Shown piece after piece: positions 11,521 to 24,100 of a stretch of DNA of 64,000 nt; the stretch's first letter is position 1, and every line of letters begins with the position of its first letter. The position numbers and the translations under genes were made by a program. Source of the stretch: Sinonovacula constricta (taxonomy: Eukaryota; Mollusca; Bivalvia; Cardiida; Solecurtidae); NCBI GenBank assembly GCA_007844125.1, contig CM017560.1, positions 552,401 through 616,400 on the forward strand. The letters run 5' to 3'. The notes beneath the pieces are model-generated. The model was not told where the DNA came from. It searched no databases and was given only the letters and a program-made list of their open reading frames with translations.

Positions 11521-14514
11521 CAATATTGCATAATGAATATGTCTTTTGCATTTAGTTTCTAGCAAGTAATTAAGATTTTTTTATTTCTTATAAATAAATT
11601 AAGTATGAAAAGGGTTGTGATTCAACCAGTTATTTGTGTCTAGGACTGTGTTACATTTCTTATACCATATATTATACAACCCTTGTTATATGTCTTAGTG
11701 TAATGGATTGGTAATACATGTCACAATCCAGGATTGTGCAGACCAGGTAGGTATAAAAATATTGAAATAGGATTTGAGACTGGCTCAATACACAGCCACA
11801 GTTGAATGCATTTGTTCAGCTGGGTATAAATGCACAGGGTATAGGTAACTGAGACATAACTAGTAGCATTCTTCTATAGTTGGACTTTTAATCCTTGAAG
11901 GTCCTGTATTTATTTATATAGAAATGGTATATTATGGCTGCTTACACATTTTAAGCTACTTCTAATCTTATTTTAATAATTGTCTGTCAGATTTTACTGT
12001 AAAGTTTTCATTTAAGTCTTACTCTGATTCTGACATTTAGGAAGATGATTGAACATGCTACTGTTCAACTTGAAATTTCCAAACAATGCTCATTAGACCT
12101 TAATTTTTATGACACAGTTTTTTTTAAGACCTAATTGACAAGAAGTGATGAATGCTTTATTGTTTTCAGTGAGTTGCCAACTTTGGACTATCACCCACTG
12201 TAGAGCAGTTTCTTGTCAAAATGTTTTTGTTACCTTAACCTATAATTAAAAATTATTGAATACTATTGATACAATATGAACAAGTTAAGTGTATATTCTG
12301 TTCAAATAGGATAGAGTTGCTTAAATTTATAAGCAAAATGCATTTTAAGTTAAATCATTTTGTTTTCTGATAAATAGAAGAAAATTGCCCACTTATTGGA
12401 TTTTGATTACTCTATGATAAAAATAAATTTAAGCTGGTAAAAAAAAAATCTCTCACCAAGCAATAGGCATGAATATACCTACAAATTCCCATGATTGGCA
12501 TAGGACATCCTCCCCTATAGCTTGAGCCATACAAGGTATGTGACATACCAGATACTGTCCATGTCATGTGTGGGAGGGTAAACTATAATAGATGGACATT
12601 CTTCCAGATCATACTGGGTGTCATGGTGGTTGTAGCCATCTCTATCTGATGGGGCTCACAGGTTGTATCTGCATGTATTATTGTATCAATCAATCTGCTG
12701 TTGATTGTAGGTACACAGGCCAGTGCTTAGTCAGAGACTGTTTTCCCTTGTTTCCAGCTGTTGTGGAAAGATTCCATGGATGTTCGTCAAACCCAATACA
12801 AAACAGTTGAAAAGTATTAAACCTATGATAAATCAAGGTAGAATTATCCAGATGAAATACACCTTAATATGTTTCGTTACCCTTTTTATAGATGAGATCA
12901 AAGGTATGATTTACATAGTGAATGATCAACTACCAGTATGCTACTGCTGCAGACAAACACAACCTCTAGTAGGTTCAAGACTTTCTCATGTATGTGTTTG
13001 TATTGATTGGCAAAAAGCTAGACAGGAGTGTGTTACTGAGTATGGAAATATAGACAGTAAATCAATTTATTCAATGTTCAGGATCAAACATCTGAACAGT
13101 GATTTTCTTGAACTTACCATATGGTACTCAAATCACTGAATGTATGTTGGTAAATTAATGTTGTCTTGTTAACAAACCTGGTTTACTTCAAAATTATTGC
13201 ATTAAGCAGAGCTACATTCCAGGTTAAGGATGCTTATCTGCCTCAGAAGTGTAATCTGTATGATACATAGTCCGGAACTGAAGTGTTAAGATTTAAAGTG
13301 GTTTTTTTGAGAAACCTTGAATAACTTTTTTTAATAGAAGGTTAGGCTTTAGGAGGCTTTAAAGTGTTTAATATCTTAACAAATTTAGTAACTAGTTTTC
13401 AACGGTCACAGTTTTGCATATGTACATGACACATGTTTAGCCACACAATGCACATTTTACATGTACTTAAATATTTTTTCATTATTATGCCAATAAGCTT
13501 GTTATTTATAACATATACAAATGACTTAAATTACTCCATCCATAATTCATGGAAATACTAGTTTATTGAGCTATAAAAAGTGAAAAATTAGTTGAAAGCA
13601 CTGTGGTTATTCTGATTTTCTCAGCCCAAAGACTACTGGTACTTGTAATCTAATGTGCATCTTGCATATTACACTTGGTTTTTAGCTACACTAGGAATTA
13701 AAAACATGAGCCTATCATCATATAACTGGTCATAAATCACAGCAGTTAAGTATGTGCTTACCCACACATTTTGGTTTTATTGTACTACAATACGTTGTCA
13801 CATGCCAGCAATGATCTTACGATCTTTAGCTTGGTACTTTAATCAAATCTACTTATTTCCTCGTTGACACTTGTCATACATCTACAGCATGCATACATTC
13901 AAACTATCTTTAACGATGATCTTGCTCTTCAATTAATGTTAGGTCACATGATTTCTCAATTGAAAATTCTCATCTCATGCCAGTTTCTTCCCTACAAAAC
14001 AGCAATGTGCAATGTAAGGGTACTGTACTTGCTTGAAGTCATTAGGGTTAATTGACATCAGATCTAATATGACATCTCACATGTCCAAGGCATATTAAAT
14101 ATTATAACTTATAACTAATGCCTGTTTCAAAACTGCATGCATGCTGCATTCTATCCCGCCCAAAAGAAGCTGACTCATTTTAATAGCCCCAGTCAAGTGC
14201 ATCTTTTTTGGTAGGGTCTAACCTGTCTGATATATATATACTGTCTGGAATATATATACTGTCTGGAACATTAAACAGCTGATGGGCTGTATGTGTATCC
14301 CTGTTGCACCCACGCACAAACCTGACTGAGGTTAACTTTGAAGTATCAGTTACAACTGCAGTAACTAAAGTATATTCAAGTGCCTGCTATTTGACATGTG
14401 GCTGTAAGAAGACTCAAAAAGTGCAGATACTGAGCTGACAACTAAAATAGGAGCTACATCAAGCTGATCCTAATCTACACTACAATGCATATATGCCCAG
14501 GGCAGATGTTGTTT

Positions 14515-14735
14515 GTTTGTTAGGTTCATTGTCCCACCAATAGTAGTTCAGTTATCTGGAGACAGCGTCCACTTGAAGCAGACATACTGCTGCCTTCACA
14601 GTTTATAGCATGCCATAAACACCTGGCATGATACCATACTCAGTCACATTATCCTGACACCTAGCCAACCAGTCATGGAACTACCCTTATATTTGCTTGA
14701 GAATTAGCAAGGGAGCTACCAGGTCCAGGGCAGAT
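14515..14735 (-). repeat. SINE family B copy, minus orientation
   Basis: Reverse complement of the family B body seen at 48413, including GTCCACTTGAAGCAGA, ATACTGCTGCCTTCAC, the TGGCATGATACCATACTCAG segment and AGCAAGGGAGCTACCA. Confidence 0.7.
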
Positions 14736-15949
14736 GAATTCACAATAAGTATGCTTACAGTTATACTTAAAGTATCTGTACTTTTTTATGGTGCTGTAAC
14801 AGTATTACTGTATTATAACAAGAGAAACAGTGATTGGGTGTGGTTTACTGAATTAACAAGAAAAGCAGAACAAAGTCTGTTTGCAGTAAACAGCAGTGCC
14901 TCTTAGGTGAAAAGTATTGATTCTATGTATGTAATTTATGAGTGTTCATGTTTTATAATACATTGGCTGCCCTCTCAGGGACTGGTGTTTTACTCTGCAT
15001 AGACATTTTACTGTCCTTGAAACTTGAATTCACTGCAGGAAAAGGCGTTGTGTCAGTCACTATATCCTATTTCAGAAGTGTGTATTCTGTTGTTATTTTA
15101 AGTGACATAATGACTTCAAGAGGTGCAGTATGACAAAGCAGCTAGAGCCTGTTAGTTAAGTAAGTGATAAGATCTCTGGACCTTGAATCATGCTGCAATA
15201 TTGTCTACACAATGTTCAGTTGAAGCAGTTGAAATCTTTGCAACTACCACAGACAGTGCAGTCTTGCCTTGTCTCAATTTTGATTTACAGTGTTACTTGT
15301 TTGTCTGTTGGCTGCCATACACTGTAAAAAGGGGTAGGTAGCTGCCTGTATGCATAATACACCGCTGCATACTCATTGTCCTCGAAGAATGAAAACAGAA
15401 AAAAAGATTAAATCTGCATTAAATTTATTATCCTTGTAGGGGCTGGTTGTCAACTATTACCCATACTTGTACCATAAAAAATAATGTTAAATTGCTTAAT
15501 CAACTTATTTGTGTAGATTTGATGGCTGATCTAGGATGCAATAGTGGGTGGACATGGTTTAACTTTTGGAGTTCACTTATAATCACAGACAGTTGCATTC
15601 ATGGCCATAATTTATATGTAAGTGCTACTTGTGTATCAATGCCTTACATATAGTCACAAAGATAATAAAAAATATTGGTCGAATGTCTTGTTAATCTTTT
15701 TTATACATTGTGAGATTGTAGGTATCACTAATAGTTCTTCAGCATTCATTTACAGTTGGTGTTTTAGGAATCACTCAGCGTTATACATTGGCAGCTGTAA
15801 ACATTTTATCTTTATGAAGGTAACACTGATATAATATATGTCACAAAGATGTTGTGTATTGTCTGCATAAAGAAACAGTTATGTGTTGTTGTTGTTGTTA
15901 TTTTATATCCATTGCTTGGATCAAGTATAATCATAGTAACATCCAGCTG

Positions 15950-16055
15950 TTTGGTGGAGGAAGACCCCAGACAAATGTCTAGTTCGAACCACCAGTACAC
16001 CACAAGTCAGCTGGAAGACCTTCCAACAAATAAGTAATTCACCCCAACTCTAAAC
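15950..16055 (-). repeat. SINE family A copy, minus orientation
   Basis: Reverse of the family A body: GGAGGAAGACCCCAGACAAA, then GTTCGAACCACCAGTACACC and ACAAGTCAGCTGG. Confidence 0.62.
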
Positions 16056-17959
16056 CCACACACAGGGAGGCTAAGCAGTCAGAATCATCGACACTAAAAT
16101 AGTGCTGTAGTGTATTGGCTCTTTGAAGGTAACATCTATGTAGTGTATGACTAAACATCACTGACCGGCTGACACCAGTGTGACATGTGTGTAATGGTGC
16201 TCATTAATGTTTTATGATGACCACTGACAAGTCATGTGACCAGAGGTCAAGATCAGATGATAGACACAATGTTGACACCTGTAGCATAAACTGGCCATAA
16301 TTGCTGGGAAATATTGTAGTAGATATATATGTACAACTATCTAAACTAGATTGAAGAAATTATTAAATAAGTTTTAAATACTGCTCAGCCCTTTGCTCTA
16401 TGTTCTGATTTGAACCAATCAATTCATTATTAAACTTGTCCTACATCATGTTTATCGTCAGGAATTTTAGTAAATTGGAACATATTGTTTGGCAATTGAA
16501 GACATGTAATTTTACATTGCTCTGTCAAAGACAGAAAGCTGAATTATTTAAGATGAAGTGTTGTGTTAACAAACCTAGGCTACGTTTCTTTCATCCAGGC
16601 CCACATAGCTTAGAGCTCTAGTCAATGAATTGCTGGTATTCATGATTATATATATACACAAGGGTATCAACCAGCCAAGCACAGCCAGTCATTACAGCAA
16701 TGTTGGATCTACAGTGTGTTGTTGTTACAGAAAGGTGGGCTAATGGAGCACACCTGACCTTCACTAGACTGGCTATACTGGCTGAGCATAATGTTGCTTC
16801 ATTGAGAAATGTGATTTGTGACAGTCATGATAGTACTGCATAACTATGATTTTGACACAATAATGATTGTCATGCATAAATGAATCTTTCTGTTGAAGTC
16901 ATGGTAGTTGTTTATGATACAGTGTGACAAATTTTTATTTTGTTGTAATTTTAGTGTTAACCCCTGGAAGTTTTATGTGCATCTGCCAGGGGTATGAAAA
17001 TGTTCAAACCCAACCAATCGTTATACAGTTTTATTTATAGTGAAGTAGTTTTTTTAATAATTAGCTCAACATTATGTTAAGGGTAGTTCCAGAACTAGCA
17101 AGCCCACTGTCAGGATGTGTGTGGTGTCACACCAAGTACTCCAGGTATCATCTCAGTACAGGCCGTCTATCTGCTCTGGCACAATACTGTCTTCATTCAC
17201 TGGGTGATTGCACAGTGGTTGTTGAACCTAAAATCATACAGATATACAAGAGCTGTAGTCAATATCAATGGTCAATCAAATTCAAGCTTTTTAACAGTGG
17301 TATAATCGTTCAAACTCAACATAGTGTTGCAACACTTTATAAACTCTAAGCTGAAGTATGCTTTTAAAAAAAGAAAATTGCTAGAGCATTAGAATTGGTG
17401 TTAGAATTTAAATACTGGAATCATGTACTCAACCTAGGGTTTAAATGTACAAAATATAAAATGACTACCAAACATGGTGTTAAAATATTAAAATCATTAA
17501 CAAGACATATATAGACAATTTGCAAACTAATAAGTACCTTTGAAATATGAGCATTTTATTTTATCATGCTCCACGTACATTCAGTCAGTTTTAAATCATT
17601 CAAATATACTGTTTAAAAAAAGACAAAACCACATAAAATCTTAAGAAACGGACATACTTAAAGCAGCACTGGCAAGCAGATCCAGTATTTTAAAAATAAA
17701 CAGAAGATTGTTTCTAAACATAGCTGCTGGATGTGTTAGCAAACTTTCCTGGTACCTGTTTATTGTGTGATTGTGGTGTAGGTATTTTATTGGTGAAGGC
17801 CCACATTACATACCTGATAGACCATCAATAGACAGTCTCTCGAGAGGGAGGAGTTAATAAAACTGGGTGACCTTGACATTTAAGGTGTAAGCCTTAAGTA
17901 ACAAACATAGTTTATGTCAAGAGTAGAGATGAATGATAGACCAGGGTCGTATAAAACAT

Positions 17960-18100
17960 GTCAACTCTTAACCTGCTATCAGTCTTAGGCAAAAAGTGTA
18001 GATCAAGATCAGCCAAGTCCTTATAAGATCTGTCGGATTGTGAACGGCACAAATTGCTGTTGCAACTTTTTGTCAGCACATTGTTGAATTCAGCTGATAT
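17960..18100 (+). repeat. Second copy of the GATCAGCCA repeat
   Basis: Related to 11395-11520 through CTCTTAACCTGCTA near the start and TGTAGATCAAGATCAGCCAA, with a similar spacing between the two motifs. Confidence 0.45.
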
Positions 18101-18686
18101 GTGTTTAACTATTGTTGATAGACAAATTGATCATACTAAGGGTAAACAGAGGCAGTGGGAGGATCATGGCTGAAGTTAAGACATTTCAGCTGCAAATATA
18201 CCAGCTTTTCTTGAGTGGGCGTAGTTTAAAATATGTGAGGTTTTAGTCTAGTAAAAACTTGTTATTATACAGTTGAGTCATGAATAATTATACATGTATA
18301 TCTTAGGTCAGTACTCCTCAGCTCTTATCCTTAACAAATCTTGCATATTTTTCTTACCAAATCTGAGATATTTCCTTAAATTATTAAAAATATGAAGAAA
18401 TCTGTTCAGTTGTATGGTTTTATGATTGAAACTTCAGAAATTGTCTCATTTCGTACAAAATATTTTAAGAGTAAAGAAAATTTCTTAGTTTAAGTAAAAC
18501 ATAAAAGATGTTAGATTCTGTATGGATACTGGGACCCATGATATCTTGATCTCTTTTACTTACTTATTATTATGTGTAAATTAAATTTACTTATGGCTAG
18601 AAATAGTTTTGCTTGAAACATACAAGTAACTATTTATGTACATTATTATGCACTTAGGAAGGGTTCTACATGGTTTCTATTTTCAG

Positions 18687-18728
18687 GTCTTCTTCCCAGA
18701 TGTAGAGAGAGCAGAATGGCTGAACAAG
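18687..18728 (+). CDS. ESYT2: E-Syt exon 2: start of SMP domain
   Basis: A 42-nt exon between acceptor TATTTTCAG and donor GTTAGT reads VFFPDVERAEWLNK, phase 0 on both sides. PDxERAEWLNK is the hallmark lead-in to the E-Syt SMP domain, so this exon fixes the gene identity. Confidence 0.93.
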
Positions 18729-19194
18729 GTTAGTGACATCTAAAAACAAGGATCACTAAGTTTAATAAGGGTCAGCAAATTTTCATTGGGCTTACATATG
18801 ATTGTGCCCCCATCTAAAGAAGAAATGTATTTTAATTTTATTTATAAAGAAAAAAGAAAAAACATCTCAGGTAACAAACACATTTAGGTAAGTCCCAAGT
18901 AGCCCTCTAAATGAACCCTATTTTAAAAGCAATAACTGATCATAATATGACACAACAAACTTTAAGTCATTGTATCAGTGTCTGTAGCATGCTTATTGTA
19001 TAATTGTTGTAAAAATTATTTTGCTATGTATACGTGCACTACTGTTTGTTAATCATTGACAAGGTCTGACCTTGACAGGTTGGTCATAGTAGATACAAAG
19101 ATAAATATTATGGTAAACAAATGCTACTGGCCCAACAATATACAGGTAGTTCACTGTTGACAAAAATGTAAAAAACCCAGGTCAAAGACAGTAT

Positions 19195-19445
19195 GTAATA
19201 TCATCATCAACAACATCATTATCATCATTGTAAGCACTGCTGTCATCATCATCAGCAGCATCATCATTTACAACAACAACAAAAGCATTGGCCCAACAAT
19301 ATATAGGTAAATAACAAAAAATATTTAAAAAAACAAGTGAAGGACAGCATGTAACATGATCATTCTCATCATCATCCTCATCACTATCTTTATCATCATC
19401 ATCATTTACAATAACAGCATGAACTGAGATCATCATCATCATTAT
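19195..19445. repeat. (ATC)n-rich simple repeat
   Basis: Interrupted CATCATCAT blocks mixed with AAC runs over about 250 bp. Confidence 0.85.
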
Positions 19446-19929
19446 CATCTCATATTATTACTATACATGGATGTAAGTAGATAGTGACAAAAAAAAACCA
19501 GGAACAAATTGTGTTTGAACATCAGTTGTTTGCGTTTGAACAGCTATTGTAAGTCATAAGTGTTATGGGGCTGAGACTGTATAGCAACAGCTGTTGTTGT
19601 AAGATAATATTGGATATAAGTAGACACAAGCTTCTGACAATGATAAATAAATGTTGTTTGTCATGATTAGTAAAAAAAAATTTACAACTTTGCTGTTAAA
19701 CCATTGGTAAGTGTTTAAAAGATGAAACAAATTTGTCAGAGGTTAGAAACACTGATTAGATGAAATGATTGGACAAGGAACTCTTGAAATTTGCAAGCAG
19801 GTTTTTAATTCTTGTGTGAACAAAACAAAGATGTAGCAAGAATTTCTGGCTAGTATGTATTTAGTAGGGATCGAAACCTCAAATTTGAGATATAAATTTG
19901 TCATTACAACAATACTGATTGATTAATGA

Positions 19930-20135
19930 TGCTCAGGAGAAGATGATGGTTATGATAATCATGACAAGGATGATGATGATGATTATGATGATGGGGGAGG
20001 AGTCTTGATGATGGTGATCATAACGATGATGATCATGATGATTGTGATGATAATTATGATGATGAAGAAGATAATGATGCTGATGAGGAAGGTGGATTGA
20101 TGGTGTTGATCATAAAGATGATGATGATGATGGTT
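19930..20135. repeat. (GAT)n-rich simple repeat
   Basis: Interrupted GATGATGAT blocks over about 200 bp, reverse-complementary to the tract at 19195-19445. Confidence 0.85.
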
Positions 20136-20160
20136 ATGATTGACCCTCTGTCCCATACAG

Positions 20161-20295
20161 ATGCTGACCCAGATGTGGCCCTACATTGGAGACTATGTCC
20201 AGGAACTCTTGATGACCTCAGTGCAGGAGACAGTTCAGAAGAGTGCTAGTGCCATGGGCTCCTTCAAGTTCATCAACATCAACCTGGGAGACATT
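20161..20295 (+). CDS. ESYT2: E-Syt exon 3: SMP domain
   Basis: A 135-nt exon (acceptor CCCATACAG, donor GTGAGT), phase 0 throughout, opens MLTQMWPYIGDYVQELLMTS. WPYI followed by an amphipathic helix is the usual beginning of the SMP fold, which dimerises to form a lipid-carrying tube between ER and plasma membrane. Confidence 0.94.
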
Positions 20296-20923
20296 GTGAG
20301 TTTATTATAAACTTGGGTCAGGTAAAACAGGTAAAACACACAAAAAATTCCTATGGAAAACTAAATCCATTAGAATAACTCTAAATCCAGTAAAAGTAAG
20401 AAACAGGAAGCTTGGGTAAATCACAGATAAGATTTAAAGCTGTATAACACCAGGCCCATGACCCATAATAAGGCAGAAATTTAGATTTTTTTCAAAGGTC
20501 AGGTTCGTTAGAATTTAAATTTTATTCATATTCAAGAATTTGAATTTTATTCATATTCAGCCCTTCATATCCAGCCAGGAGAATGTTCATTTTGTGCTGA
20601 GTTTGAGCTTCAGACTAAGAAAAATCTATTAGAAATCATATAGTAGCACATTCTGTTCTTGGCAATTGAGCACTTCCATGTGGGTATAACATTTGTCTCA
20701 TTCAGTTAGCTCCAGCATTCAATGATTACATTGAAAAATAACGTGTTTTTTTAGAAGCCCTTCTATCTGGCCCAGGAGCCATATGGTCTTTCAATGTGCC
20801 ATTTAACCTAAATTGATATTAGTCACCTGACATTTCCCGTTTTCTTACCTAGTATCAACTTTTATTATTTACCTGAATAATGTTTAAGTTACATTTGTAC
20901 AAACAAAGCCCTGTTGCTTCCAG
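20296..20923 (+). other. E-Syt intron 3
   Basis: AT-rich intron of 628 bp; no gene or clear repeat family seen. Confidence 0.7.
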
Positions 20924-21000
20924 CCCCCACGTATTGGAGGTGTGAAAGTGTACACAGAAAATGTGAAGAGAGATGAGATTTACATGGACCTGGATATCAT
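20924..21000 (+). CDS. ESYT2: E-Syt exon 4: SMP domain
   Basis: A 77-nt exon (acceptor TTGCTTCCAG, donor GTAAGT) reads PPRIGGVKVYTENVKRDEI and on to MDLDI, ending with two bases of an Ile codon completed by exon 5. GVKVYTENV is strongly conserved in E-Syts. Confidence 0.94.
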
Positions 21001-21157
21001 GTAAGTATAAATGTTTAAAGTACACACTATAACTTGCAAAACTTCATGTTTTCCTTGTTGTCATTGTCAATGCTCCAAGTATGTTTAATTTATAATTGTC
21101 ATATGATAGAAAATTCTGCACGTAGTCTACATAAAATTAAATACATCAATTAATCAA

Positions 21158-24100
21158 AGCTTGTGTGACCCCCATGGTGTAGTGGTAGATTTGCGAGCTT
21201 GGGACCCCCATGGTTTAGTGGTAGAGTTGCCAGCTTGGGACCCCCATGGTGTAGTGGTAGAGTTGCCAGCTTGGGACCCCCATGGTGTAGTGTTGGAGTT
21301 GCCAGCTTGGGACCCCCATGGTGTAGTGGTAGAGTTGCCAGCTTGGGACCCCCATGGTGTAGTGGTAGAGTTGCCAGCTTGGGACCCCCATGGTGTAGTG
21401 GTAGAGTTACCAGCTTGGGACCCCCATGGTGTAGTGGTGGAGTTGCCAGCTTGAAACCCCCATGGTTTAGTGGTAGAGTTGCCAGCTTGGGACCCCCATG
21501 GTGTAGTGTTGGAGTTGCCAGCTTGGGACCCCCATGGTTTAGTGATAGAGTTGCCAGCTTGGGACCCCCATGGTGTAGTGGTAGAGTTGCCAGCTTGGGA
21601 CCCCCATGGTGTAGTGTTGGAGTTGCCAGCTTGGGACCCCCATGGTTTAGTGATAGAGTTGCCAGCTTGGGACCCCCATGGTGTAGTGGTGGAGTTGCCA
21701 GCTTGGGACCCCCATGGTGTAGTGGTAGAGTTGCCAGCTTGGGACCCTTATGGTGTAGTGGTGGAGTTGCCAACTTTGGACCCCCATGGTTTAGTGGTAG
21801 AGTTGCCAGCTTGGGACCCCCATGGTGTATCAGTAGAGTTACCAGCTTGGGACCCCCATGGTGTAGTGGTGGAGTTGCCAGCTTGAAACCCCCATGGTGT
21901 AGTGGTGGAGTTGCCAGCTTGGGACCCCCATGGTTTAGTGGTAGAGTTGCCAGCTTGGGACCCCCATGGTGTAGTGGTAGAGTTGCCAGCTTGGGACCCC
22001 CATGGTGTAGTGGTAGAGTTGCCAGCTTGGGACCCCCATGGTTTAGTGGTAGAGTTGCCAGCTTGAAACCCCCATGGTGTATTTGTAGAGTTGCCAGCTT
22101 GGGACCCCCATGGTGTAGTGGTAGAGTTGCCAGCTTGAAACCCCCATGGTTTAGTGGTAGAGTTGCCAGCTTGGGACCCCCATGGTGTAGTGGTAGAGTT
22201 GCCAGCTTGAAACCCCCATGGTGTAGTGGTAGAGTTGCCAGCTTGAAACCCCCATGGTGTAGTGGTAGAGTTGCCAGCTTGGGACCCCCATGGTGTAGTG
22301 GTAGAGTTGCCAGCTTGGGACCCCCATGGTGTAGTGGTAGAGTTGCCAGCTTGAAACCCCCATGGTGTAGTGGTAGAGTTGCCAGCTTGGGACCCCCATG
22401 GTGTAGTGGTAGAGTTGCCAGCTTGAAACCCCCATGGTGTAGTGGTAGAGTTGCCAGCTTGGGACCCCCATGGTGTAGTGGTAGAGTTACCAGCTTGAAA
22501 CCCCCATGGTGTAGTGGTAGAGTTGCCAGCTTGGGACCCCCATGGTGTAGTGGTAGAGTTGCCAGCTTGGGACCCCCATGGTGTAGTGGTAGAGTTGCCA
22601 GCTTGAAACCCCCATGGTGTAGTGGTAGAGTTGCCAGCTTGGGACCCCCATGGTGTAGTGGTAGAGTTGCCAGCTTGAAACCCCCATGGTGTAGTGGTAG
22701 AGTTGCCAGCTTGGGACCCCCATGGTGTAGTGGTAGAGTTGCCAGCTTGGGACCCCCATGGCGTAGTGGTAGAGTTGCCAGCTTGAAACCCCCATGGTGT
22801 AGTGGTAGAGTTGCCAGCTTGAAACCCCCATGGTGTAGTGGTAGAGTTGCCAGCTTGAAACCCCCATGGTGTAGTGGTAGAGTTGCCAGCTTGGGACCCC
22901 CATGGTGTAGTGGTAGAGTTGCCAGCTTGGGACCCCCATGGTGTAGTGGTAGAGTTGCCAGCTTGGGACCCCCATGGTGTAGTGGTAGAGTTGTCAGCTT
23001 GGGACCCCCATGGTGTAGTGGTGGAGTTGCCAGCTTGAAACCCCCATGGTGTAGTGGTAGAGTTGCCAGCTTGGGACCCCCATGGTGTAGTGGTAGAGTT
23101 GCCAGCTTGAGACCCCCATGGTGTAGTGGTGGAGTTGCCAGCTTGGGACCCCCATGGTGTAGTCGTAGAGTTGCCAGCTTGGGACCCCCATGGTGTAGTG
23201 GTAGAGTTGCCAGCTTGGGACCCCCATGGTGTAGTGGTAGAGTTGCCAGCTTGGGACCCCCATGGTTTAGTGATAGAGTTGCCAGCTTGGGACCCACATG
23301 GTGTAGTGGTGGAGTTGCCAGCTTGGGACCCCCATGGTGTAGTGGTGGAGTTGCCAGCTTGAAACCCCCATGGTGTAGTGGTAGAGTTGCCAGCTTGGGA
23401 CCCCCATGGTGTAGTGGAAGAGTTGCCAGCTTGGGACCCCCATGGTGTAGTGGTAGAGTTGCCAGCTTGAAACCCCCATGGTGTAGTGGTAGAGTTGCCA
23501 GCTTGGGACCCCCATGGTGTAGTGGTAGAGTTGCCAGCTTGGGACCCCCATGGTGTAGTGGTAGAGTTGCCAGCTTGGGACCCCCATGGTGTAGTGGTAG
23601 AGTTGCCAGCTTGAAACCCCCATGGTGTAGTGGTAGAGTTGCCAGCTTGGGACCCCCATGGTGTAGTGGTGGAGTTGCCAGCTTGGGACCCCCATGGTGT
23701 AGTGGTAGAGTTGCCAGCTTGGGACCCTTATGGTGTAGTGGTGGAGTTGCCAACTTTGGACCCCCATGGTTTAGTGGTAGAGTTGCCAGCTTGGGACCCC
23801 CATGGTGTATCAGTAGAGTTACCAGCTTGGGACCCCCATGGTGTAGTGGTGGAGTTGCCAGCTTGGGACCCCCATGGTTTAGTGGTAGAGTTGCCAGCTT
23901 GGGACCCCCATGGTGTAGTGGTAGAGTTGCCAGCTTGGGACCCCATGGTGTAGTGGTAGAGTTGCCAGCTTGGGACCCCCATGGTTTAGTGGTAGAGTTG
24001 CCAGCTTGAAACCCCCATGGTGTATTTGTAGAGTTGCCAGCTTGGGACCCCCATGGTGTAGTGGTAGAGTTGCCAGCTTGAAACCCCCATGGTTTAGTGG

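Larger units (their letters stand above)
9468..18686 (+). other. E-Syt intron 1 (9.2 kb)
   Basis: No coding exon found. It holds SINE family A pieces (9560-9725 plus; 11028-11110 and 15950-16055 minus), a SINE family B copy (14515-14735 minus, and a diverged plus fragment near 17070-17125), and copies of an unnamed repeat with the motif GATCCAGATCAGCCAGCT (11395-11520 and 17960-18100). ORFs at 12592-13139, 14697-15133 and 17074-17349 have no recognisable domains. Confidence 0.7.
18729..20160 (+). other. E-Syt intron 2 with opposed ATC and GAT trinucleotide clusters
   Basis: Imperfect (ATC)n tracts lie at about 19195-19445 and imperfect (GAT)n tracts at about 19930-20135; the second is the complement of the first, so the two could pair in a transcript. 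The GAT cluster ends only about 25 bp before exon 3. The 88-codon Asp-rich frame at 19182-19448 (minus) is just this simple repeat. Confidence 0.8.

Noticed and set aside
12592..13139. Overlapping frames of 72 and 138 codons as an exon or gene
   Set aside because: No domain, no homology recognised, no suitable splice phase, and inside E-Syt intron 1.
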